Origin: an uncultured Clostridia bacterium
GTDB taxonomy: Bacteria; Bacillota; Clostridia; Oscillospirales; CAG-272
Assembly (NCBI GenBank): GCA_947631765.1
Contig: CANRMP010000016.1
Coordinates: forward strand, 1 to 39,929
DNA: 39,929 nt
Reading direction: 5' to 3'
The position numbers and the translations under genes were made by a program. This document shows, in pieces, positions 23,651 through 30,899 of the stretch; the first letter of the stretch is position 1, and every line of letters starts with the position of its first letter. Under the pieces are notes generated by a model. That model was not told the origin of the DNA and did not search any database. It saw nothing but the letters and a program-made list of their open reading frames with translations.

Positions 23651-24052
23651 ATGAGTAAGCTTAATAATCTTGCGGAGTTTTTGCTCGGAATAGCCAATAA
23701 GATAAGATTTTATCTTTCGCTTGAAGGTAAAATAAACCCGCAGAGCTTTGAGGAAAAAATTGATGAAATCTACCGCGCGGCAGAGGGAAGTCTTCAGGAA
23801 AAGGAAATAGAACCGTCGGTAGACGGGCAGACAGTAACACCAGACGAAGGCTATCGCGGCATGTCAAAGGTTATATGCTCGGCTGTGACTTCGAAAATCG
23901 ACAAAAACATCCTCCCCGAAAATATAAAAGAGGGTGTTGCGATTCTCGGAGTTGTCGGAACGCTCTCCGAGTCGGGCGAGGGGGGAAAGGACGCCCCCTC
24001 CGAGACGGTTTACCTCTTTCCCTTTGACACCCTGCCGACAATAAGTAAATAA
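23651..24052 (+). CDS. Tail-fibre-like protein
   Basis: A 133-residue protein. The segment EPSVDGQTVTPDEGYRGMSK, then AVTSKIDKNILPENIKEGVAILGVVGTL, matches a repeat common in Firmicutes phage tail fibres and adaptors. The N-terminal 50 residues are helical. ATG 23651 with AAAGGAG is preferred to GTG 23633. It probably sits between the BppU-like protein and the terminal receptor-binding protein. Confidence 0.65.
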   Translation: MSKLNNLAEFLLGIANKIRFYLSLEGKINPQSFEEKIDEIYRAAEGSLQEKEIEPSVDGQTVTPDEGYRGMSKVICSAVTSKIDKNILPENIKEGVAILGVVGTLSESGEGGKDAPSETVYLFPFDTLPTISK

Positions 24053-24066
24053 CGAAAGGAATATAA

Positions 24067-24594
24067 ATGCTAACTGATAATTTTAAGAAATGGCAGAAAT
24101 TTGTGCTTACAAATCCGACCGTCAGCGACACGCCGCAGGAAATCGGCGAGGCGCTTGTTTCAAGCGCGGCAAACGGCACAACCACCGAGGGGCTTACCCA
24201 CATTCTGTGCAGCGCCTCAAACTGCGCCGAGACACTGAGCCTTGTCAATCGCTCGCTCTTGTATTTCGGGCAGGGTTCAACACCCTCCTCTGTGAGCGAT
24301 GTGAGAATGGAAACCCCTATTGTTCCGGGAAGAAGCATAACGGTTGTTACCGGCTTTTCGGGTGAATACAAAAATCACAATACGATCATTACGCTTTCGG
24401 GCGAGGTTGAAAACATCGGGCAGGATGCGATAACAATACGTGAGATAGGCTGGGTCAAGGGACTTATGCTCTCGACCTCTCAAAGCTCGGCGGCAAGTAT
24501 TAAATACGTGCTTATGGCAAGAGAGGTTTTGAGCGAGCCGGTAGTGCTCGGAAAAGGCGAGTCGAAAAGCTTCGAGTTTAAAATAGTCATATAA
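24067..24594 (+). CDS. Terminal tail protein, possible receptor-binding protein
   Basis: A 175-residue beta-rich protein, last gene of the virion operon. It contains SSAANGTTTEGLTHILC, a central VVTGFSGEYKNHNTIITLSGEVEN, and VLMAREVLSEPVVLGKGESK. Last-gene position and beta content fit a receptor-binding or head/tail fibre tip. No family motif is certain. A palindromic terminator follows six bases after the stop. Confidence 0.55.
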   Translation: MLTDNFKKWQKFVLTNPTVSDTPQEIGEALVSSAANGTTTEGLTHILCSASNCAETLSLVNRSLLYFGQGSTPSSVSDVRMETPIVPGRSITVVTGFSGEYKNHNTIITLSGEVENIGQDAITIREIGWVKGLMLSTSQSSAASIKYVLMAREVLSEPVVLGKGESKSFEFKIVI

Positions 24595-24600
24595 AAAATA

Positions 24601-24628
24601 CTCCGCCGCAAAGCGCTTTGCGGCGGAG
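24601..24628. terminator. Palindromic terminator ending the virion operon
   Basis: A perfect 28-base palindrome (CTCCGCCGCAAAGC and its complement) between the last phage gene and the convergent PIG-L gene. A-rich sequence on the left and TTCAATTATTCTTTTC on the right make it usable from both sides. Confidence 0.8.
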
Positions 24629-24651
24629 CGTTCAATTATTCTTTTCGCCTG

Positions 24652-26130
24652 TTAAAATTTGAATTTTTTTATAAGTACTCGCACGACAACAATCGAGACA
24701 ACCGACAGAGTGACAATAATGCCAAGGACTGCAAAAGCCGCGGGCGAGAGATGGCTTTCCTCGTCCCCGTCGTCACTTCTTTCGGTCCGGTCGGTGTTCG
24801 GGTCGGGCTTTTGTGTGCTTACAGTCGGGGGCGCAGTTTCGGGAGGCGAGGTCTGCGGGGTAGTGGCGGGTTCCGGCGTGGTTGTAACTGTCGGAGGCTC
24901 GGGAGTGTCGGGCTCATCCGGGTCCTTCGGTTCCTCGGAGTCCTTCGGGATATTGAAGAAAAAGTCCTCGGTGTCGTAGCCTACGGTGCTGAAAAACAGC
25001 CCGAAAAGCGTGTTGTCGTATATTCCGCCGGGAAGCATATCGGGGTCGTTCATCTTGTATGACCTGTGCTGGGAGACGTGGAAGGCGTACCCCTCGGTTG
25101 CCACCTCATAGGCGGTCTTCCCGTTATAGCTCTCAAGCGGCTTATTATAGTCAAGCTTAATTTGATATTTGTCATAGAGGTGCAAATATAGCTTTGAAAC
25201 CTGCCAGGTTCCGTAAAGCGCGACGCTTTCGGGGTCGTAGGTCTCATCCTTTGCAAGCCCCACGGCTTCCTGCAATGCGTACGAGGTCACCCTGTGGGAG
25301 TTGTGCACCCTTTTTTCGCCGTTTATATCGTGGGTGACAACCACCTTCGGGCGCCTTGCGCGAAGCTCCCTGACGTACGAACGCACCACGTTGTCAAAGC
25401 CTCCCCAAACATCTGCCGCCTCTTCAAAGGTTTCCTTCCTTCCAAGGTCAGGATAGCCCATAAAGTCGGGATAGGTGTGTATTCCCGAGTGCCATATCCC
25501 GCAAAGCCCCTCTTCAACGCGCAGTCTGCTGCATATCGAGGTGTAGGCGAGCGCTACCGTGTAGCCTTGGTCGATATATTTCGGAATAATTCCGCCCATG
25601 TAGATAAATTCGTCGTCCTGATGGGTGGCGACAACCAAAAGATCGCAGTGCTCCTTGGGATCTTCCCACCTTTTTATGGCGGGGTTTTCTGCTTTTGCAT
25701 CCGAGAGCTCAAGATAGTATATTCCGTATTCCTTATTGCCGCTTGAGGGCATTAAGATTTCGATTTTTCTTGTCGAGGTGTCAAGCGGATAAAAGCAGGA
25801 ATACCCGTCGTAAAGGTCGCCGTTTTCATAGGTTTTTACAACCTTTCCCGACTTGTTGTAGGCAGTTATCGTAAAAACGCTTTCGGGGTCGTACCAGCCG
25901 ATATATATTCCGTCGGTGTAGCGCCCGGATTTTACAGTTATCGTGACTGTCGAGGTATCCGAGGACGGAGACCAATAATTTTTTCGATTTTTTATCGCCT
26001 GTGTGAGGTATTTTGCTGTCCCGTCGCTTGCCTTAACCGTGTACCAGCTGTTATCCGCAAATGTAGAAAGAGCAGGGAGAAGGGTCAGAATTAAGAGCAG
26101 GGCGGCAAGTATTAACGAGAGCTTTTTCAT
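24652..26130 (-). CDS. Secreted, membrane-anchored PIG-L family deacetylase
   Basis: A 492-residue surface protein. A signal peptide ends near Ala25 (LSTFA). A beta domain of about 120 residues follows, then a PIG-L domain: LLVVATHQDDEFIYMGG with the zinc-binding (A/T)HxDDE at 169-174, and VVVTHDINGEKRVHNSHR. A Pro/Thr/Asp linker (about 400-455) leads to a C-terminal membrane helix and basic tail. PIG-L enzymes are zinc deacetylases acting on N-acetylated sugars, so a cell-surface glycan substrate is likely. It is the last gene of the minus-strand block. Confidence 0.85.
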   Translation of the reverse strand: MKKLSLILAALLLILTLLPALSTFADNSWYTVKASDGTAKYLTQAIKNRKNYWSPSSDTSTVTITVKSGRYTDGIYIGWYDPESVFTITAYNKSGKVVKTYENGDLYDGYSCFYPLDTSTRKIEILMPSSGNKEYGIYYLELSDAKAENPAIKRWEDPKEHCDLLVVATHQDDEFIYMGGIIPKYIDQGYTVALAYTSICSRLRVEEGLCGIWHSGIHTYPDFMGYPDLGRKETFEEAADVWGGFDNVVRSYVRELRARRPKVVVTHDINGEKRVHNSHRVTSYALQEAVGLAKDETYDPESVALYGTWQVSKLYLHLYDKYQIKLDYNKPLESYNGKTAYEVATEGYAFHVSQHRSYKMNDPDMLPGGIYDNTLFGLFFSTVGYDTEDFFFNIPKDSEEPKDPDEPDTPEPPTVTTTPEPATTPQTSPPETAPPTVSTQKPDPNTDRTERSDDGDEESHLSPAAFAVLGIIVTLSVVSIVVVRVLIKKFKF

Positions 26131-26198
26131 TTTTTGCCTTTCATCTATAGAAAATTATATATTTTGCGCGGGTTTTTCGGCCTTTTTACGGAAAAATA

Positions 26199-26963
26199 TC
26201 AGATTTCAAGCTCCTGTGCTGCCGTGATATAATCTATGGGGTTGCCCGAATACGTTCCCTTGAAGTGCCAGCTTACCTCAAGCGAGATTTTGTTTGAGGT
26301 AAGGTCAGAGAGCTTTATTTTCTGCTCGGTAAGAAGGGTTAAGGTCTTTTGATTTTCAGCAATGTTGATTTTTGGCGAGGAGTATTCGACGCTCTTTCCG
26401 CCGACGCTTATAATTCCGTCGTTTCGCACTCCCACTTGCAGTGAGCGGCTTTCAAGATAGACCTTAATTGTAATTTCCGCTTCATTGTCCTTTCTCTCGC
26501 TCTCCCACTCGATATAAAGCTTTAAAAGGTCGGGATTTGTGCTGTAAAAGCTGCCCGAGGCGGTATTTTCTCCGCTCGGATTGTCGGGCTTGGGATCGTC
26601 CGGCTTGGGGTCGTCCGGCTTGGGGTCGTCCGGCTTGGGGTCATCCGGATCAGGATTGTCGGGATTCGGATCATCCGGATCAGGATCGTCGGGATTCGGG
26701 TCATCCGGATCAGGATTGTCGGGATTCGGATTGTCCGGGTTGGGATTATCCGGATTCGGCTTATTTTCGCTGTTTGACACGCTGTCCGAGTCGCTTCGGC
26801 TCTGCTCGGGGTTATTTGAGGTTGTCACAATGGGACTTTGGTCGTCGTTATGTCTGCCGCCGATTACAAAAATAATTGTCACCGCAAGGATTACAATAAT
26901 GGTAACAAGCGCGGTACATACCATAACGAAGGTTGTTTTTGAACTCGAATTGTTTTTTGCCAT
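26199..26963 (-). CDS. Membrane-anchored protein with Asp/Pro repeat spacer
   Basis: A 254-residue protein: short cytoplasmic N-terminus, one membrane helix (residues 11-35), a Ser/Asn/Asp-rich segment, then a repeat of the type PDNPNPDD / PKPDD (about 69-131), then a C-terminal beta domain of about 120 residues (EITIKVYLESRSLQVGVRND). The repeat acts as an extended wall-spanning spacer. The C-terminal domain is not recognised. It lies 68 bases upstream of the PIG-L gene and is probably cotranscribed with it. Confidence 0.7.
   Translation of the reverse strand: MAKNNSSSKTTFVMVCTALVTIIVILAVTIIFVIGGRHNDDQSPIVTTSNNPEQSRSDSDSVSNSENKPNPDNPNPDNPNPDNPDPDDPNPDDPDPDDPNPDNPDPDDPKPDDPKPDDPKPDDPKPDNPSGENTASGSFYSTNPDLLKLYIEWESERKDNEAEITIKVYLESRSLQVGVRNDGIISVGGKSVEYSSPKINIAENQKTLTLLTEQKIKLSDLTSNKISLEVSWHFKGTYSGNPIDYITAAQELEI
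26575..26765. repeat. Tandem repeat coding the Asp/Pro spacer
   Basis: Units of 12-18 bases, built from GGATCATCCGGATCAGGATT-like and GGCTTGGGGTCGTCC-like blocks, repeat in frame within the 26199-26963 gene. Length is likely to vary between strains by slippage. Confidence 0.8.
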
Positions 26964-26999
26964 ATTCTTCGCCTCTTCTTTCTTTTAAGTTTAAGCCGT

Positions 27000-27956
27000 T
27001 TAAAATTCGCTTTTTATTTTTCTTGAAAAGAGCGCGTCAATCGCTTCTTTTACCGACTTGTTCTCGTAAAGCACGCTGTATATCTCGTGGCAGATTGGCA
27101 TTTCGACCTTGTATTTTTTACAAAGGTTTTCAATTGCCGCCGCGGTGTAGTACCCCTCCGCCAGCTTGTCGTACTTTTCGCCCTTGACGTACATTTCGCC
27201 GAACATTCTGTTGTGACTGAACCTTGAAAAGACGGTTGCCTCATAGTCGCCAAGGTGACACAGCCCGTAAGCCGAGTTTTCCTGACCGCCCAGCGCCGCA
27301 ATAAGCCTTGCCACCTCGCGGGTCGCGCGGCTCATCAGCGCGCCCTTAAGAGAGGAAATTCCCAAGCCGTCAAGCATTCCCGCCGCAATTCCTATAACGT
27401 TTTTTGCGGCGGCGCCTATCTCGTTACCTATTAAGTCGCACCCGTAATAAAACCTTATAAGGTCGCTTGAAAATTCGTCGACAAGCATTTCCTTTGTCTT
27501 TTGGTCTCGGCTGTCGATAACCATGCAGTTAGGCACTCCCTTGACAAATTCCTGCGGGTGCCCCGGACCTATCCAGACCGCAACCTTACAGCTTTCATTT
27601 AAAAATTCTTCGCATATTTCGCTTAGCCTTTTGCCGGTGCTTATCTCAATGCCCTTCATGCACAGCACAAAGGTTTTGTCCCGAGGGCTTGCCTCTTTTA
27701 TTCGGCTCATGAGACTTCGTAATGCTTGCGAGGGAACCGAGATAATAATGATCTCGCTTTTTAGAGCCCGCTCTAAATTTGAGGTTATTTCGACGTCCTC
27801 TGGGAAGCTGACGACCGAGTTTGAGCGAGTGTCGCGAAGCTCGATAAAGTCGGGGGCGTTTTCCTCGCCGCAGATTGTAATATTATGCCCGATTCGCTTT
27901 ATATACCACGCGATAAAGGAGCCCCAGCGACCTGTGCCTATTATTGATATATTCAT
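27000..27956 (-). CDS. gpsA: Glycerol-3-phosphate dehydrogenase [NAD(P)+]
   Basis: GpsA reduces dihydroxyacetone phosphate to sn-glycerol 3-phosphate for phospholipid synthesis. The N-terminal dinucleotide-binding loop is IGTGRWGSF, and the family segments VAVWIGPGHPQEF, GNEIGAAAKNVIGIAAG and YGLCHLGDYEATVFSR are present. At 318 residues it is slightly short. The start ATG 27956 has GGAG upstream. It is separated from pncC by 23 bases in the minus-strand operon. Confidence 0.9.
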   Translation of the reverse strand: MNISIIGTGRWGSFIAWYIKRIGHNITICGEENAPDFIELRDTRSNSVVSFPEDVEITSNLERALKSEIIIISVPSQALRSLMSRIKEASPRDKTFVLCMKGIEISTGKRLSEICEEFLNESCKVAVWIGPGHPQEFVKGVPNCMVIDSRDQKTKEMLVDEFSSDLIRFYYGCDLIGNEIGAAAKNVIGIAAGMLDGLGISSLKGALMSRATREVARLIAALGGQENSAYGLCHLGDYEATVFSRFSHNRMFGEMYVKGEKYDKLAEGYYTAAAIENLCKKYKVEMPICHEIYSVLYENKSVKEAIDALFSRKIKSEF

Positions 27957-27979
27957 TGTAAAGTATTCTCCAGTCTTTT

Positions 27980-28483
27980 TTATTCTTGCTCAATAACGGT
28001 AAGGGCGAGTCTCAGCGCCTCAAGGCAGGAAAGGCTTCGAACCTCGTCCCGCGCGCCCTCAAAATTGTATCTTTTGTTTATTGTGTGATTTTTGCCCTTA
28101 ACGCAAATGTACACCGTCCCGACAGGCTTGTCTTTACTTGCGCCCGTAGGACCCGCAATTCCGCTTATTGCTATTGCAATATCGGCGCCAAAAAGCCTCA
28201 TTGCCCCCTTTGCCATCTGAGCTACGCATTTTGAGGAGACGACTCCCTCGGTATTTATAACGTCGCCTTCGACCTTAAGCAGTCCCGCCTTTATTCGGTT
28301 GGCGTATGAGACAAGCGCTCCGTCAAAAACCGCGGAGGAGCCCGCAACAGAGGTAATACAGCATGAGACCAGCCCGCCCGTGCAGGATTCGGCGGCGGTT
28401 ATTTTAAGTCCCTTTTCTTTTAAGCCCGACACGACAAGCTCGGATGTTTTAAGACATTCTTTTGATATTTCCAAAATATCCAT
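27980..28483 (-). CDS. pncC: Nicotinamide-nucleotide amidohydrolase (CinA C-terminal domain)
   Basis: A 167-residue stand-alone CinA-C/PncC protein. It hydrolyses nicotinamide mononucleotide to nicotinate mononucleotide, recycling the pyridine nucleotide. Signature AAESCTGGLVSCCIT is followed by GSSAVFDGALVSYAN and IAISGIAGPTGAS. The ribosome binding site is GAGG. Nicotinate nucleotides also feed the LarB substrate, a possible though indirect link with the lar operon. Confidence 0.88.
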   Translation of the reverse strand: MDILEISKECLKTSELVVSGLKEKGLKITAAESCTGGLVSCCITSVAGSSAVFDGALVSYANRIKAGLLKVEGDVINTEGVVSSKCVAQMAKGAMRLFGADIAIAISGIAGPTGASKDKPVGTVYICVKGKNHTINKRYNFEGARDEVRSLSCLEALRLALTVIEQE

Positions 28484-28506
28484 ATATTTTAATCCTCAAG
28501 AGAGAT

Positions 28507-29868
28507 TTATTTTCCCACGCAGAAATTGTGAAAAATCCGCTCGACAACATCCTCACTCACCGCTCGCCCGTCGCATTCTCCGAGCCTTGCCAAAGCCTCC
28601 TCTATATCAAGCCCCGCAATATCCTCGGTGTAGCCGGCGTCCAGCGCATCGATAGCACGACCAAGCGCCTCCTTGGCGGCAAGGATTGACGCCGCCTGCC
28701 GCGCGTTTGCAATATGCGGCTGTGAGTAGTCTATTTTTCCGCTCCCGAACATGTCGGAAAGCGCCCTGCGAAGCTCGCCAATGCCTTCCTTTGAGAGCGT
28801 GTTTGTCCTTATGACCCTGTCAAAAGAGGAAAGCTCAAGCGTGAATTTTGTGCCAAGGTCGCTTTTGTTAAGAAGCGCGATTTTCGGACAGCTTACCTTT
28901 TTTAGCTCCTTGATAATTTTTATATCCCGCTCGTCACAGGGCGCCGAGCCGTCAAAAACCGCAAGAATAAGCTCCGCTTTGTTTATTATTTCAAGCGAGC
29001 GCCCTATTCCCGCCGCCTCAAGAGTGTCGGAGCCGTCTCTTATTCCGGCGGTGTCGCAGAGCTTAAAAAGCACGCCGTCAAGCGTTGCTCTGTCCTCGAT
29101 AAAATCTCTTGTGGTTCCTTCAATATCGCTTACAATTGCGCGCTCCCTGTCAAGAAGCAGGTTAAAGAGCGAGGATTTTCCGGTGTTCGGCTTGCCCGCA
29201 ATGACGGTGTAGATCCCCTCGTTTATTATCCGCGCACTCTTGTAGGTGCCATAAAGCGCTTCAAGCTCGCCTTGCACATCATACAGCGTTTTTTTCATTT
29301 CCTCTGCCGAGAGGGTGGAAAGGTCCTCCTCGGGGTAGTCGGTTGTAACGTACGCCCTTGAAATAAGGGTGGCAAGGCTGTTATATATTTCGTCTATTTT
29401 GTTTTTAAGGCTTCCATTTGCGTGCGAGAGGGCAAGGCGAAGAGAGTCGTTTGTCTCGGCGTCAATAACCCGTATCACCGCCTCCGCCTGCGACAGCGAG
29501 AGCTTCCCGTTCATAAAGGCGCGCTTTGTAAACTCCCCGGGACCGGCGGGAAGCGCTCCCGCGACATATACCGCCTCAAGCACCTTGTGGCTTACGAATA
29601 TTCCGCCGTGACAGCTTATCTCGACAGTGTCCTCCCCGGTGTAGGAGCGCGGGGCGGCAAAACGCACTATCATCCCTTCGTCAATAAGCTCCTCTCCCGC
29701 GTAAATATGCCCGTAGCAGAGAAAATTCGTCTCTAATTTGGAGGGCAGTACCCCCGAGGCGGTTTTAAAAACCCTGTCGGCAATTGAAAAAGCCTCATCT
29801 CCGACAATTCTTATTACCGCAATTCCCCCTCTGCCGTAAGGAGTTGAAATAGCCGCAGCAGTGTTCAC
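28507..29868 (-). CDS. mnmE: tRNA modification GTPase MnmE
   Basis: MnmE, with MnmG, adds the aminomethyl-type group at U34 of tRNAs. This 453-residue protein has the N-terminal tetrahydrofolate-binding domain (ISTPYGRGGIAVIRI), a central helical domain, a G domain with GKPNTGKS at 225-232, and the C-terminal CVGK that matches CxGK. GTG 29868 is chosen because AGGAAG lies before it and homologues start at NTAAAISTP; the TTG 30 bases upstream lies inside nth. The nth stop is one base before this start. Confidence 0.93.
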   Translation of the reverse strand: MNTAAAISTPYGRGGIAVIRIVGDEAFSIADRVFKTASGVLPSKLETNFLCYGHIYAGEELIDEGMIVRFAAPRSYTGEDTVEISCHGGIFVSHKVLEAVYVAGALPAGPGEFTKRAFMNGKLSLSQAEAVIRVIDAETNDSLRLALSHANGSLKNKIDEIYNSLATLISRAYVTTDYPEEDLSTLSAEEMKKTLYDVQGELEALYGTYKSARIINEGIYTVIAGKPNTGKSSLFNLLLDRERAIVSDIEGTTRDFIEDRATLDGVLFKLCDTAGIRDGSDTLEAAGIGRSLEIINKAELILAVFDGSAPCDERDIKIIKELKKVSCPKIALLNKSDLGTKFTLELSSFDRVIRTNTLSKEGIGELRRALSDMFGSGKIDYSQPHIANARQAASILAAKEALGRAIDALDAGYTEDIAGLDIEEALARLGECDGRAVSEDVVERIFHNFCVGK

Positions 29869-29869
29869 T

Positions 29870-30526
29870 TTATTCTTCCTTTCTCGTTTTTTGGGCAAAT
29901 TGACACAGCCCCTTCAGCGGGCAGAGCGCGCAGTTATAGCCGCGTGCGGGGCAATACTCTCTGCCGAAAGTGACGATTCTGTGGCAAAAGTCGCTCTGCT
30001 TTTCGGGGGGAATAAGCTCTGCAAGAGCTTTTTCAATCTTTTCGGGGCTGTTTATATTCGGGTCGACAAGCCCGAGCCTTTTTGAAATTCTCATGCAGTG
30101 GGTGTCAACCACAACCGCCGGCTTTTTGTATATGTCCCCGAGCAGTAAATTTGCAACCTTCCGCCCGACCCCCGCAAAGGTGAGAAGCTCTTCCATGCTG
30201 TCGGGAAGAATACCGCCGTAAACCTCCTTAAGCCTTTTTGCCGAGGAAATAATGTCCGCCGCCTTGACGTGGTACAGCCCGCACGGGCGCACAATTTCGG
30301 TAACCTCGGAAAGCTTTGCATTTGCCAGAGAGTCAAGAGTCGGGTAGATGACAAAAAGGGTTTTGCACACCTCGTTTACTCTCTTGTCGGTGCACTGGGC
30401 AGAAAGCCGCGCCATTACAAGCAGCTTCCAGGGCTCGCCGTCATACATAAGCGCGCAGGACGCCTCGGGGTATAGCTCCTCAAGAATTTTTACGGCTCCG
30501 AGCGCTAAGTCTTTTTTGCTTTTCAT
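29870..30526 (-). CDS. nth: Endonuclease III
   Basis: A DNA glycosylase/AP lyase of base excision repair. The helix-hairpin-helix LTFAGVGRKVANLLLG carries the catalytic Lys123, and VDTHCMRIS has the catalytic Asp141. The four iron-sulfur cysteines are present near the C-terminus (CPARGYNCALCPLKGLC, spacing 6-2-5). Either ATG 30526 or TTG 30532 may be the start; neither has a strong ribosome binding site because the upstream gene ends only 10 bases away, so coupling is likely. Confidence 0.93.
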   Translation of the reverse strand: MKSKKDLALGAVKILEELYPEASCALMYDGEPWKLLVMARLSAQCTDKRVNEVCKTLFVIYPTLDSLANAKLSEVTEIVRPCGLYHVKAADIISSAKRLKEVYGGILPDSMEELLTFAGVGRKVANLLLGDIYKKPAVVVDTHCMRISKRLGLVDPNINSPEKIEKALAELIPPEKQSDFCHRIVTFGREYCPARGYNCALCPLKGLCQFAQKTRKEE

Positions 30527-30536
30527 GCCCAAAGCT

Positions 30537-30845
30537 TTACCGCTCGTCCTTCTTATTTTGATTTATCACCAAAATATTGCCTATAGCGATACCCAAAATT
30601 ATGAAAATAATCAGGGCAGGACAGAACACAAAGTAAAAGCCTATGTCAAATTTCATAATTATCAAATTAATTTCAATCGGCTTTGTAATTCCGAGATTGA
30701 CCTTGTACCCGAGCCAGCTAAGAAACGATACGTTGCGGAAAAGAAACGCCAAAACCTCGCCTACAACCGCTCCGGCAACGGCAAAAATTCCGTACATAGC
30801 CCATTTTTTGAGTTTTCTCTTTTTTCTTGGTTTTTCCTGATTCAT
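30537..30845 (-). CDS. DUF4321 family membrane protein
   Basis: A 102-residue protein with a basic N-terminus (KPRKKRKLKK) and two membrane helices (AMYGIFAVAGAVVGEVLAF and FVFCPALIIFIILGIAIGNI). Between them, KVNLGITKPIEINLIIMKFDIGF is the pattern of the DUF4321 family found near cell-division and shape genes in Clostridia. Function is unknown. It lies between the U32 gene and nth in the same transcript. Confidence 0.75.
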   Translation of the reverse strand: MNQEKPRKKRKLKKWAMYGIFAVAGAVVGEVLAFLFRNVSFLSWLGYKVNLGITKPIEINLIIMKFDIGFYFVFCPALIIFIILGIAIGNILVINQNKKDER

Positions 30846-30899
30846 AATGTGTTCTTCCTTTCGTCTATTGTCGTCTTGCGGTCAAAAGCGCCGCAAGGG

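Larger units (their letters stand above)
12945..24628 (+). mobile_element. Podovirus-like virion morphogenesis module
   Basis: A continuous plus-strand block of structural phage genes: TerS-like, TerL, portal, Prp protease, scaffold-like, N4-gp56-type capsid, connectors, a putative hub, BppU-like and fibre-like proteins, ending at a palindromic terminator. No integrase, repressor, replication, holin, endolysin, tape-measure, tube or sheath gene is visible, which points to a short-tailed particle at most. Apart from a partial duplication near TerS, the frames are intact and their codon use looks like the host's. It could be a prophage remnant, a satellite or a domesticated particle. Confidence 0.75.

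Noticed and set aside
18916-24628. Long-tailed (siphovirus or myovirus) tail module
   Set aside because: No tape-measure-sized gene, tube or sheath protein lies between the capsid and the fibre genes; the largest protein is the 593-residue putative hub.
26537-26988. Plus-strand ORFs rich in Gly/Ser or Trp/Asp repeats
   Set aside because: They are reverse-strand readings of the Asp/Pro spacer repeat of the minus-strand gene.
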